64,000 nt of DNA from Pseudomonadales bacterium (GTDB lineage Bacteria; Pseudomonadota; Gammaproteobacteria; Pseudomonadales; Pseudohongiellaceae), in assembly GCA_023268635.1 (NCBI GenBank), contig JALQUB010000005.1, positions 1-64,000 on the forward strand, written 5' to 3'. Shown here piece after piece: positions 28,516 through 38,400 of this stretch. Within the stretch, counting starts at the first letter, position 1. The number at the start of each line of letters is the position of its first letter. Below the pieces are notes generated by a model that was not told the origin of the DNA, searched no databases, and saw only the letters and a list, made by a program, of their open reading frames with translations. The position numbers were made by a program, and so were the translations under genes.

Positions 28516-29463
28516 ATGTTAAGAAAGCAGTTTGATTTTATGAGATTGCGTCGCGTCGCGGCGATGGGTTCCCTGCTATTGGTACTCATTTCCCTAGGCT
28601 CGCTCCTGACACGAGGACTCGACTTCGGGCTAGATTTCACCAGCGGTACTTCGGTGAGGCTCAATTTCTCTGAGGCCGTCTCAGTGAACGAGGTCAACGA
28701 GGCTTTGGCGGATGGAGGCTATAACGATGCCGTGGTCGTGAGTTTCGGTTCTGACCGTGATATCCGCATCATCTTGTCAGTGGATGACTCGATTGCGGAG
28801 GCGGATCAGGCGAGTCAGGCAGTGGTCGTCGGTGAGACGATACGCGATCTACTCGCGGCCGGCACTGAGGCGCGAATCATACTAGAAGGCTCTGACTATG
28901 TGAGTGCTAAGGTGGGAACCGAGCTTGCAGAGCAGGGAGGCCTCGGCATGCTCGTCGCCTTGGCGATTATCATGGTGTACATCGCCGTTCGCTTCCAGTT
29001 CAAATTTTCAGTGGGTGCAGTCGTTGCTCTCGCCCACGACCTAATTATTACCTTGGGCATCTTCTCGATCTTCGGTATGGAGTTTAATCTCAATACCTTG
29101 GCGGCAATGTTGGCGATTATCGGTTACTCCTTGAATGACACTATCGTGGTCGCCGACCGTATCCGAGAAAATTTCCGTCGTCTCCGTTCTGGATCGCCGA
29201 GTGATATGGTCAATGTTTCTCTGAACCAGACCCTAGGGCGAACAATGATTACGTCATTCACGACTTTGATCGTGCTTGTGTCAATCTTGTTGGTCGGTGG
29301 TGAGACCACGCAAGGCTTCGCTATTGCTCTGATTATAGGTGTGGTTGTGGGGACTTACTCCTCGATCTATGTCGCGTCGAACATCATTCTCATGATGAAT
29401 GTGACCCGTGAAGATTTGATGATTCCTATCAAGGAAGGCTCCGAGTTAGACGATATCCCCTAA
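28516..29463 (+). CDS. secF: Protein translocase subunit SecF
   Basis: 315 residues. LDFGLDFTSGTSVRL marks the periplasmic P1 domain after the first membrane helix. The C-terminal helices include LAAMLAIIGYSLNDTIVVAD and RIRENFRRL, the SecF hallmark with its conserved Asp. Partner of SecD, encoded just upstream. A clear terminator hairpin follows at 29492-29523, closing the tgt/yajC/secDF unit. Confidence 0.97.
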   Translation: MLRKQFDFMRLRRVAAMGSLLLVLISLGSLLTRGLDFGLDFTSGTSVRLNFSEAVSVNEVNEALADGGYNDAVVVSFGSDRDIRIILSVDDSIAEADQASQAVVVGETIRDLLAAGTEARIILEGSDYVSAKVGTELAEQGGLGMLVALAIIMVYIAVRFQFKFSVGAVVALAHDLIITLGIFSIFGMEFNLNTLAAMLAIIGYSLNDTIVVADRIRENFRRLRSGSPSDMVNVSLNQTLGRTMITSFTTLIVLVSILLVGGETTQGFAIALIIGVVVGTYSSIYVASNIILMMNVTREDLMIPIKEGSELDDIP

Positions 29464-29491
29464 GCTTACTCAGTAAATTTAATACAGGACC

Positions 29492-29523
29492 GCGGCGCTT
29501 AAGGCAATTTAAGCGTCGCTTTT
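29492..29523 (+). terminator. Intrinsic terminator after secF
   Basis: GCGGCGCTTAA and TTAAGCGTCGC form an 11-bp stem with one mismatch and a short loop, followed by TTTT. It lies 29 bases past the secF stop. The ribosome site of the next gene starts immediately after it. Confidence 0.7.
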
Positions 29524-29539
29524 ACAAAGGACCGTCGAT

Positions 29540-31762
29540 TTGTCTGACATCAGCTGCCCAGCGATATCGGTAATCCTTGCCTCGCGGCGGTTCGCGCGCG
29601 CCCTGTCTGTATTACTCCTATTAGTGTTCGGTCAGATTCCTCTGGCGACAGCGGCTGAATTATTTCCGCGACCGCCTGAGCTCGAGCCGGCGATCGATTT
29701 CTGGGTGAGGGTGTACACCGAAGTCGATACGAGTAGCGGTTATCTCCATGACGCTCAGCATCTAGATGTTGTCTACGCAGCGTTGCCTTTAGACCGCAAG
29801 CAAATTGAAGCGAAGCGCGAGAGTATAAAGGCCGCATTGCGAGTATTGGGTTCGGGTAAACGCTCCGGACTCACCTCGGAGCAGCAGGAAATTTTGGCGT
29901 TATGGCCGGCTGACGTAGACGGACCCACTCTGCGAGCGGCTGCGGATAATGTGCGTTGGCAACTCGGCCAATCCAATAGATTTCTCGCCGGCCTGCGTCG
30001 ATCGGGCGCCTATAGAGATCACATTGCACGGGTGATAAAGGCGAAGAATTTACCGCCTGAATTGGCCGTATTACCCCACGTCGAGTCCTCGTTTAATCCC
30101 GGAGCCTATTCTTCTGCTGCGGCTGCCGGCATGTGGCAGTTCACTCGGGCGACCGGTCAGCGTTTTATGCGCATCGATCATATTGTTGATGAGCGCATGG
30201 ATCCCTATATCGCTGCTGAAGCGGCGATGAGTCTGCTTGAATATAACTACCGCGTGCTTGGCACTTGGCCATTGGCATTAACGGCCTATAACCACGGTGC
30301 GGGAGGTATCGCGCGTGCTGTCCGAGAGACCGGCACGAGTGATATCGAAAAAATCGTGGCGAATTACAAAGGTCGCGCCTTCGGTTTCGCCTCGCGCAAC
30401 TTCTACGCACAGTTCTTGGCGGTCTCAGACGTTCAGAATAACGCATCTCGCTACTTCGGCGACGTGCAGTTCAATGCCGCGCCGCAGTTTACTGAAGTGG
30501 CTACCGATGCCTATATCGATGCTGAAGTTTTTGCGCGCAGTGCGGGCATAAGCCTAGAGCAACTCAAGTCCGATAACCCCGCTCTGCGCCCTATAGTGTG
30601 GGATGGGCAGAAGCGTATTCCGAAGGGTTTTAAGGTCAAATTACGCGGCACCTCTTTCAATGAGCAGACGCTGCTCGCGAGCATAGAGAGTGATTATAAA
30701 TTCGGTGTTCAGACGCCCGATGTCGCTTACTCGGTCGTGAGTGGAGACAGCCTGTCGGTCATCGCTCGGCGATTTGACACGACGGTCGCTCAACTTGTCG
30801 CACTTAATCAGCTGACGAGTAGCCATAGGATCCAGATCGGGCAGAGGCTGTTATTGCCACAAAATGAAGAGCTTATCGCAAATCAGGCTCCGCCAGCCGA
30901 TGGGGTGTATACCGTGACGCGTGGCGACACGGTATCGATGATCTCACGGCGTTTCTCAGTATCTGAATCTGCACTGTTGCGGTTAAACAATATTGAAGAC
31001 GCGAGTCGCATCTACCCGGGGCAGGAGTTGCGGCTACCGGGTCTCTATAGCTCTTCGCCGCAGTTGGCGGCTAATGAACGAGCGCCGACGACCTTGCTCG
31101 CTGAACGTTCCAGCGCCTCGTCACCATCACGCGACGCGGAAATCGTCTCTGACAGTGCTCCTGCACGCATTGAGGAGCCAGAGGTTGCCGCTGAAATAGA
31201 TGTGGCAGAAACCGAACCCGCGGTGGACGAGGGTGTTGACGATCTCGATACCACAGAGTTAGAGGCGATCGCCGAAGAGTCGGCGGTCGCGCGGGTGGAA
31301 GATGACGCTGAAATTGCCGAGGCGTTGAGTGCCGACCCCGCCGACTATTCGGTGGCGAGTGATGATTCAATCGAAGTACAGGCAACGGAGACACTGGGGC
31401 ATTACGCGGACTGGCTAGCGGTACGTGCTTGGGATATTCGTCGACTCAATGGCATGGCTTATCGCGATCCAGTGATCGTTGGCAAGCGACTCACGCTAGG
31501 ATTCAGCAAGGTATCTCGAGCAGATTTTGAGCGCCGTCGAAAGGACTATCATTCAAATTTACAGCGAGATTTCTTTGCGCGTTATCGCATCAGGGATGTT
31601 GAGGAATACACAATCCGTCGCAACGAAAATATTGGGACCATCGCACGCGATCGCTATTCAGCACCGCTGTGGCTAGTGCGCCAGTACAATCCAGAGCTGG
31701 ACTTCAACCGCATTCAGATTGGTCAGAAGGTCGTCTTTCCATTGCTTGAGCGTGCTGAGTAG
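29540..31762 (+). CDS. mltD: Membrane-bound lytic murein transglycosylase D-like, four LysM domains
   Basis: 740 residues from a TTG with AAAGG at a suitable distance. It has a signal peptide ending ATAA near residue 39. The SLT catalytic domain is at about 150-290, with Glu182 in LPHVESSFNP and the GMWQFTRATGQRF and TAYNHGAGG motifs. Four LysM modules follow: about 393-438, 452-497, a weaker one at 611-660, and 687-738. The acidic linker (about 510-605) is rich in Glu, Asp and Ala. E. coli MltD is about 450 residues with two LysM, so this is a long variant. It cleaves peptidoglycan glycan strands to 1,6-anhydro products. Its last 40 bases overlap the convergent DUF3524 gene. Confidence 0.9.
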   Translation: MSDISCPAISVILASRRFARALSVLLLLVFGQIPLATAAELFPRPPELEPAIDFWVRVYTEVDTSSGYLHDAQHLDVVYAALPLDRKQIEAKRESIKAALRVLGSGKRSGLTSEQQEILALWPADVDGPTLRAAADNVRWQLGQSNRFLAGLRRSGAYRDHIARVIKAKNLPPELAVLPHVESSFNPGAYSSAAAAGMWQFTRATGQRFMRIDHIVDERMDPYIAAEAAMSLLEYNYRVLGTWPLALTAYNHGAGGIARAVRETGTSDIEKIVANYKGRAFGFASRNFYAQFLAVSDVQNNASRYFGDVQFNAAPQFTEVATDAYIDAEVFARSAGISLEQLKSDNPALRPIVWDGQKRIPKGFKVKLRGTSFNEQTLLASIESDYKFGVQTPDVAYSVVSGDSLSVIARRFDTTVAQLVALNQLTSSHRIQIGQRLLLPQNEELIANQAPPADGVYTVTRGDTVSMISRRFSVSESALLRLNNIEDASRIYPGQELRLPGLYSSSPQLAANERAPTTLLAERSSASSPSRDAEIVSDSAPARIEEPEVAAEIDVAETEPAVDEGVDDLDTTELEAIAEESAVARVEDDAEIAEALSADPADYSVASDDSIEVQATETLGHYADWLAVRAWDIRRLNGMAYRDPVIVGKRLTLGFSKVSRADFERRRKDYHSNLQRDFFARYRIRDVEEYTIRRNENIGTIARDRYSAPLWLVRQYNPELDFNRIQIGQKVVFPLLERAE

Positions 31763-32913
31763 TCGGGAGATTTGCTGTGGTGTGCGGCAATCGCCGCCGC
31801 GAAAGCATCGCGATAACGGTCTATCACAGCACCGCTGGTCAATGTGTCGAAGGTCAACTGCGGCAATGCCACCCCTCGTGACTTGAATCCTTGCCATTGC
31901 TTCAATTGGCGCAGAATATTCTGCGCAGTCTCGCACTCACTCACTGCCCTCGTGTAGAGATTGTCGGCGGGGAGGTATTCCGGATAGGCAAGGTCCGCCG
32001 GAGCGAGCGGGGCACATCCACGAAGCGTGGCTTCTTGTATGGCAAGGCCTTGAAAGTCATGAATCGCAGTAGAAAGCACTACGTCGCAGAACGCCATTAG
32101 GGTCTCGTAGGCCTCGGCTGATTCCACGAATCCGTGCGCGCCGTAGTCAATGCCGAGCGTCTCACAATGTTGCTTCAGCAGCGCTCTGATTTGATCGAAT
32201 TCCGGCGGTTCCTGTCTGAATTGCTGCCCCGCGATATGCATTCGGCAGGGTAGGCGCTCGGTGGCAATTTGCTTGCACAGCTCGAGTAATAATCCTGGCC
32301 CTTTGTCATATTCCCATCGATGATTCCAGAGTATTTCAAGGATAGGCGCTTCGCTGCACTTCTGTTGTGGAGCGACTTTGAGCAGCGGAACGGGTATGAC
32401 CTCGGCGGCTTCGAGAAGCGGCATTAGACCTTTAGGCACGTGGTCTGGTAGTTGTTTCAGGAGCGCGTCCGCACCTGCTAAGAAACTGTTTCGATTAAAC
32501 GCACTGTTGAATACGATGCGGTCGGCGCAGAGTGCGCTATAGAGTGGCACTAATTGCACTTCTGCGTTGCGGCGTTGCTGTTCACTCTGCGGGTAGGCGA
32601 ACTGGTTCTCGTGGAAATAAACGACAGTGGGAGTGTCTGCAATTGCAGGTACAAATCCTCGCAGCGTACTGAGATCGACCATGGAGGTGGCTAAGATTAG
32701 ATCGTAGCTAGCTTCCAAGGTGGCCCGTTGCGTGAATGCGTAGCTCAAGGCGTTGCCGCGTATTCGCCAGCTAAAATAGCGCGCGGGTAAGGCTAACACC
32801 GTCCATTTGTGTTCTGGCATCAATGCCGCAAGCGTTTTATGCCATTGGCAGTGGCTCGCGGCATCATAGGCGGAAAGGACAAGGATACGGAGTGGAGTTT
32901 GTTGCGTAGGCAT
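31723..32913 (-). CDS. DUF3524 glycosyltransferase, tRNA-queuosine mannosyltransferase-like (GTDC1/QTMAN family)
   Basis: 396 residues, no signal peptide. The N-terminal half matches the DUF3524 domain of human GTDC1: ILVLSAYDAASHCQWHKTL, the LPARYFSWRIRGNAL block, YFHENQFAYP and VFNSAFNRNSFLAG. The C-terminal half is a GT-B donor-binding domain with ILWNHRWEYDKGP and IHDFQGLAIQEATLRGCAP. In animals this enzyme adds mannose to queuosine at position 34 of tRNA-Asp. The organism has tgt (24901), so a queuosine substrate should exist. Activity on bacterial tRNA is inference. It overlaps the mltD 3' end by 40 bases, tail to tail. Confidence 0.75.
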   Translation of the reverse strand: MPTQQTPLRILVLSAYDAASHCQWHKTLAALMPEHKWTVLALPARYFSWRIRGNALSYAFTQRATLEASYDLILATSMVDLSTLRGFVPAIADTPTVVYFHENQFAYPQSEQQRRNAEVQLVPLYSALCADRIVFNSAFNRNSFLAGADALLKQLPDHVPKGLMPLLEAAEVIPVPLLKVAPQQKCSEAPILEILWNHRWEYDKGPGLLLELCKQIATERLPCRMHIAGQQFRQEPPEFDQIRALLKQHCETLGIDYGAHGFVESAEAYETLMAFCDVVLSTAIHDFQGLAIQEATLRGCAPLAPADLAYPEYLPADNLYTRAVSECETAQNILRQLKQWQGFKSRGVALPQLTFDTLTSGAVIDRYRDAFAAAIAAHHSKSPDYSARSSNGKTTF

Positions 32914-33015
32914 CGATGCACATCATTGAGTTGTTTTGCAATTTTACCGAGAGCAGCGTAGCTTCTGCACTATTTCTGGTACGCTTTTCTGAAATCTAGC
33001 ATGAAGGGGACACGC

Positions 33016-33645
33016 ATGACGATCAAACTCTACGGGATGCCGCTTAGTAATTATTACAATATGGTGAAAACAGTTTTGCTCGAGAAGGGCATGGATTTCG
33101 AAGAGGTGCTGATTTTGCCGAATCAAGAAGCGGACTTCCTCGAGAAGAGCCCGATGGGGAAAGTGCCGGCAATGGAGACCGAACAAGGTTTTCTGACAGA
33201 AACCGGTGTGATGATTGATTATCTCGACGCGCTGGGCCAAGGGCCTAGCTTTTATCCCTCCGATCCCTTCGCCAAGGCGAAGGTTCAGGAGCTGATTCGC
33301 TATATCGAACTCTATATCGAATTACCTGCACGTAGGTTCTATGGTGAAGTATTCTTCGGTAGACCTCCGGTAGAAGGCCTCAAGGAGCAAGTGCGTCCTC
33401 AATTAGAGAAGGGCTTCGCTTCATTCAATCGTCTCGCGAAGTTTTCGCCTTATCTTTGCGGTGAGGAAATTACCTATGCGGATTTCTATTTCCGATTTGC
33501 CATGAATTTGGCGATGACCGTATGTAAGCGGGCAATGGATTGGGATGTTGAGTCGGAGATGCCGCGCAATAAGGAATTGATGAACCTTATCGATCAGCGT
33601 GCATCGATCCAACGGGTCTTAGAGGATCAAAAGAAGAAAGACTAG
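33016..33645 (+). CDS. Glutathione S-transferase family protein
   Basis: 209 residues from the ATG at 33016, which has AAGGGG seven bases upstream; a longer frame from 33001 merely includes that site. The N-terminal thioredoxin-like domain (IKLYGMPLSNYYNMVKTVLL) carries a Ser/Asn at the usual catalytic position, with the cis-Pro GKVPAME and the glutathione-binding TETGVMIDYLD. An all-helical C-terminal domain follows. Cytoplasmic; conjugation or isomerase activity is not specified by sequence. It ends at a strong bidirectional terminator. Confidence 0.85.
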   Translation: MTIKLYGMPLSNYYNMVKTVLLEKGMDFEEVLILPNQEADFLEKSPMGKVPAMETEQGFLTETGVMIDYLDALGQGPSFYPSDPFAKAKVQELIRYIELYIELPARRFYGEVFFGRPPVEGLKEQVRPQLEKGFASFNRLAKFSPYLCGEEITYADFYFRFAMNLAMTVCKRAMDWDVESEMPRNKELMNLIDQRASIQRVLEDQKKKD

Positions 33646-33673
33646 TAAGAAGACTAGTAAAAAGACTCGCCAT

Positions 33674-33725
33674 AAAAAAAGCCCCACTGCGTTTCTCCTT
33701 CTGAGCTGCGAGTTGGGGCTTTTCT
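33674..33725. terminator. Bidirectional intrinsic terminator
   Basis: AAAAAAAGCCCCA and TGGGGCTTTT flank a loop of about 30 bases. Runs of A and T on both sides allow it to work for the GST gene on the plus strand and the SDR gene on the minus strand, which converge here. Confidence 0.75.
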
Positions 33726-33741
33726 GTTTGGGCAAATGAGA

Positions 33742-34626
33742 CTAGCGGTGGTGAGTGCGCTCGAGAATACCTTTGTTGCTGCTCATATCGAGAATGGTCT
33801 CAATATTGGCATCGATGTCTTCTACTGTCGCGTTGAGCCCGAGGTTGACCCCCTCGTTTTCACGCACGTCGGCCGAGTAGTAACGACCACCGGCCGCTTG
33901 GATGATGCGACCGTTCGGTGCTTTATCGGAGCACAGATACACCACTGCAGGTGTGACTAGCTCGGGTGCGAGTTTCTCCGCGCTGTCTTCGAAACCGGGT
34001 AATTCTTCCGTCATGCGAGTGGCTGCGATGGGTGCAATAGCGTTTGTGAAGACGCCGTATTTTGCTCCTTCTAAGCGCAATGTATTCATGAAGCCGACGA
34101 GGCCGAGTTTAGCCGCGCCGTAGTTGCTCTGGCCGAAGTTACCGAAAAGGCCGCTGGTCGAAGTCGTCATCACGATGCGACCGTAACCTTGTTCTACCAT
34201 GATGGGCCAGACGCACTTAGTGGCATTGAGGCTGCCGGTAAGGTGTACATCGATGACTGCATGCCAATTCTCTAGTTCGAGCTTGGAGAAGGTTTTGTCG
34301 CGAAGGATGCCAGCATTGTTGACTAGGATGTCGATGCGTCCCCATTTCGCCATCACCTCATCTACCATCGCTTGAACTGATGCGAGATCAGTGACCGAAG
34401 CGTCATTCGCGATAGCTTCACCCCCAGCCGCGATAATCTCCTGTGCGACCGACTCTGCCGCTGTCGCTGAACCGCCGCTGCCATCCACGCTGCCACCGAG
34501 GTCGTTGACCACGACTTTCGCACCGCGTCGACCCAATTCCAATGCGTGTTGGCGACCCAGACCGCCGCCGGCGCCCGTTACGATCGCGACGCGACCTTCG
34601 AATCCTATTGTCATAGCTTTTTCCAT
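33742..34626 (-). CDS. SDR-family oxidoreductase (hydroxyacyl-CoA dehydrogenase-like)
   Basis: 294 residues. The Rossmann site is [20 protein letters not shown], followed by [14 protein letters not shown], a stretch typical of the peroxisomal multifunctional enzyme 2 (HSD17B4)-like SDRs that oxidise 3-hydroxyacyl-CoAs. NNAGILRD and the catalytic Ser and YGAAK are present. This fits beta-oxidation, together with the acyl-CoA ligases and dehydrogenase in the window. It diverges from the Nudix gene. Confidence 0.88.
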   Translation of the reverse strand: MEKAMTIGFEGRVAIVTGAGGGLGRQHALELGRRGAKVVVNDLGGSVDGSGGSATAAESVAQEIIAAGGEAIANDASVTDLASVQAMVDEVMAKWGRIDILVNNAGILRDKTFSKLELENWHAVIDVHLTGSLNATKCVWPIMVEQGYGRIVMTTSTSGLFGNFGQSNYGAAKLGLVGFMNTLRLEGAKYGVFTNAIAPIAATRMTEELPGFEDSAEKLAPELVTPAVVYLCSDKAPNGRIIQAAGGRYYSADVRENEGVNLGLNATVEDIDANIETILDMSSNKGILERTHHR

Positions 34627-34783
34627 TTGAGATTGATGTGCGTTCGATTCTATTCGTATGCCGTGGGCGGCGCAAATACTGGCCCAAGGTGTATTTTGCG
34701 GTGGGTTATTTCCCCAATTTGGGTATTATGGGATCGTGAGCGTACAAGCTTAAAAGTCTAATAGTGAGGAGGAGCGAGAATCG

Positions 34784-35380
34784 ATGAGTGAGATTATCCC
34801 AGTCCCAGCTTCTACCGTCGTCATAGCGCGGGAAGGCGAGGGCAGTGGCAGCATCGAGGTTCTCCTTCTTCGCCGCAACTCAAAATTGGTATTCCATGGT
34901 GGACATTGGGTGTTTCCCGGCGGCCGTATTGACCAGGCTGACTTCGCGGAAGCTGAGGGGATGGAATACTTAGCTGCGTGTCGGGCGGCTGTTCGAGAGA
35001 CTAAGGAAGAAGCGGGTCTGGATATTGAGGAAAGGCAGCTGGTGCACACGGCGCACTGGACGACTCCCCCGCATCTGCCACGTCGCTTCTGTACGTGGTT
35101 CTTCATGTGCGGCCTAGACCGAGACGTACAAGTGACGGTGGATGGCCAGGAGATTCTCGAGCATCGTTGGATAACGCCACAGGCGGCTTTGGCGGCAGCG
35201 AAGGAAGAAGAGTTGGTATTACCGCAGCCCACGATGACCACACTTAAGGCGATCGTCGGCATCGACAGCATCGAGGACCTGCTCACTTGGGCGAATGAGA
35301 CGCCGGTACATGTTTTCCCTGAAGACTCCCCGTACTATAAGCCTCTCGAGATGGGGTATATTGACCCGCAGCCTTGCTAA
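34784..35380 (+). CDS. Nudix hydrolase (NUDT19-like)
   Basis: 198 residues. The Nudix box is GMEYLAACRAAVRETKEEAG (about 59-78) with the metal-binding REtkEE, preceded by WVFPGGRIDQADF. The FPGGxxDxxD arrangement resembles the NUDT19 branch, some of which hydrolyse acyl-CoA or CoA diphosphates. It would release 3',5'-ADP and acyl-phosphopantetheine if so, but the substrate cannot be fixed from sequence. It starts at ATG with a GGAGGAG site upstream. Confidence 0.82.
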   Translation: MSEIIPVPASTVVIAREGEGSGSIEVLLLRRNSKLVFHGGHWVFPGGRIDQADFAEAEGMEYLAACRAAVRETKEEAGLDIEERQLVHTAHWTTPPHLPRRFCTWFFMCGLDRDVQVTVDGQEILEHRWITPQAALAAAKEEELVLPQPTMTTLKAIVGIDSIEDLLTWANETPVHVFPEDSPYYKPLEMGYIDPQPC

Positions 35381-35442
35381 ACGGCGCGAGTTAATGGGAT
35401 ATTAGCTGTTCAATCACATTTGCTTCCTGCAGCAGGGATTGC

Positions 35443-38400
35443 ATGACTACTCCGAGTTTCGACAGTCTGCGCACCACCCTAAGAGGCCTCCAGCGACGCC
35501 AAAGCCGTCTCGTGTATGCGCGGCTCTTCGGATTCTCCCTCGCCGCGCTTAGTGGCATCTTCCTGTCAGCGGTTGCATTGACTGCGTTCCTCGCATTATC
35601 CGCACTCGCGGTCTCAGCGATGGCGCTCGCGGCAGTGTTAGCTTCTGTCTTGGTATTGAGGTCGGCGTGGCAAAGTGCCCGTCGACAGCGGGCGAGCCAA
35701 TATACCTTGGCACTCTACGTCGAAGAGCACTTGCCCGATCTCGAACAGCGTCTGCTCACCTCATTGGAGTTTGCTGAGGATGAAGAGGGGAGAGCGAGAC
35801 GCGGGGTCTCACCGGCGTTCATCGAGCAGCTCTGGCTCGATGCGCAGTCTCATGTGGCGCTGCAACGCCAGCAAGTAGAGCGAATGGGCTCTGCTCGCGA
35901 GCCGCTAATCGCAATGGCCTCGGCCGCCGCTGCCGTGGTAGCGGTGGTGTTGTTGCTGCAGGAGTTCACGCCCTTTCGTGATGCCGCGTTGCAGCTCGCC
36001 AATCCTTTCTCTATGAAGACAGAAAATCAGCTGCTCGCGGATGTCATACCGATTGTCATTACGCTAGAGCCCGGTGACGTCGAAATGCAGCGGGGTTCTT
36101 CACTCACGATCAATGCCCGCGTCGACAATGCGCAACCGGGCGCCCTCACATTGCGCTTACAAGACGATCGATTGAACTGGCGAGACTACCCGATGAAGCT
36201 TGATGCCAGTGATCAGGGAGGGGCGAGTTTCAGCTATTACTTGCCCGCCGTCATGAAAGATACGCTGTATCGCGTGAGTCTCGCGGGAGAGGAGCAGAGT
36301 TCGCAACAACACCGGATTACCTTATTCGATTTGCCGCAGGTGGAAGAGATCTCCGTGAGTTTTGACTTCCCCGATTACACGGGCGAAGAAGACAGGGTCG
36401 AACCAGAGGGAGGGGACATCGTCGCGCCTGAAGGCACTCAAGTCGAGCTCGCGATACGGTTTAATAAGCCGGTTGCGAGTGCGCGGCTTGAGTTTGACGG
36501 AACGGGAGATGTCACCGAATACCCGGATCAGCAACTCCAAGTGAACGGTCTCGATGCGAAGGCTCAGTTTACCGTTTCCTCCGATGGAATTTATCGTGTC
36601 CACGCGGTAGATCTCAATGGGCTCGAGAGTGACACTCCGCTCGATTACTATATTCGCGCCATCGAGGATCAACCGCCGGTGCTTACGTTGCGGCGTCCAG
36701 GAGCGGATCAGGAGGTCATGCCGCTCGAGGAAGTGGTGCTCGAAGTCGACGCGAGTGATGATTATGGGCTCAGCGAATTCGTGCTCAATTATGCGGTAGT
36801 GGGTGAGGATGAAAGTCTGGTCAATTTCTTGCCCGCGGAGCCTGTTCGCAGTGCCGCGGGGTCGACACTGATATATCTCGAAGATCTCGCCGTAGAGCCC
36901 GGCGATTTTGTCAGTTACTACATGACTCTCGCAGACAATAATGCCTTGCGGGGGCCTTCCGAAATCATCTCCGATATTTATTTCCTCGAAGTGATACCCA
37001 CCGAACAAGAATTTCGACGCTCGCAGCAGGGTGGGGGTGGTGGCGGTGGAGGCCAAGGTGGCGGTGAGAGTAGCGCGTTAGTCACCGTGCAGAAAGACAT
37101 CATTGCCGCCACGTGGAAATTGCGAAACCGACTCAGGAATGCTGAGGAGTCTGATATCGAAGCGGATGCCGAAATTATCGCTGAGTCGCAACGCGAGGCG
37201 ACAAACAGGGCGCGGATGTCGATCGATCGGCTAGCCGAGCGATTAAATTTTTCTGACGATAGCTATGATCTCGCTGTTGAGAATCTTTCGCTCGCAATTG
37301 ACCAGATGAATCTCGCTGCAACCGATCTTGATGGACTGCAAGTAACCACGGCCTTGAAGCCTGAACAGTTGGCGCTGCAATATATTCTCAAGGCTGAAGC
37401 CAATATCAATCGCACCGACATCAGCATGCAGCAGGGCGGAGGAGGAGGTGGGGGCGCCGGCGCCCAACAGGAGCGCGAAGATTTACGAGAACTGTTCGAC
37501 ATGGAAATGGGGCAACTCGAAAATCGTTATGAAACCCCGGGCGGCGGCAACCAGCCGGGCGGGGAGAATGCAGAAGAGGTGAACAAGCTCGAAGAATTGG
37601 CCCGTAGACAAGAGGCGCTGACACGCGCGCAGCGCAATCTAGCCAGGAGGGAGCAGGAACTAGAGGACGAACAGCGCCGTCGTGAATTAGAGCGTCTACG
37701 TCGCCAGCAGGAACAGCTAACGGCGGACCTGGAGCAATTAAGCCGACAATTCGCGAGCAATCAGTCTCGCTCGCAACAAAATTCTCAACAAGGCTCTCAG
37801 CAAAACGCTCAACAAAATTCTCAACAGAATACTCAACAAGGCTCGCAGCAGAATTCCCAACAGGACGCACAATCTGCTATCGAGCGAGCAATCGAGCAAA
37901 TGCAGCAAGCGGCGCAAAGCGACAGCGCGGCTCTTGCAGCTGCGCAAAGTCAGAAAGCGCTTGAAAGCCTACGAGACCAGCAGCGTGAGCTCACCGAACA
38001 GGGAGAGAGTTCGGTTGCCCAAATCGCCCGCCGGCTAGGAGAGCGAGGTCAGGCCTTGCTGCGGCAGCAGCAGGCATTAGAGGAAGGACTACGTGAGGCG
38101 GTCGAAGCTCAGGGGCTCGGCCAATCACGTCGAGAAGCGCAACGCGATGAATCGTTAACGAGCTTATTAGATGCTCAACGCCAACAGCAGAGAGATATCG
38201 AAGAAATTGAAGATATGTTGCGTGCGGTAGTGACTCGGGGTGACAGCGAGGACCGCAGTTTATTAACGCAGGCGCAATCGGCGACGCGCGAACTCCGTCC
38301 AATCAGGGACGATATGGCGACCAGCAATCGCGTATTACGCAACGGCATGTTGAATCTCGCCGTCGATATGGAAAAGGAGTTAGGTGAAAAAGTCGAGTCA

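Noticed and set aside
36322-37056. A 244-codon open frame on the minus strand inside the DUF4175-like gene
   Set aside because: It is antisense to a clearly coding frame, lacks a ribosome site and has no recognisable domains; high GC coding DNA often leaves such frames open.
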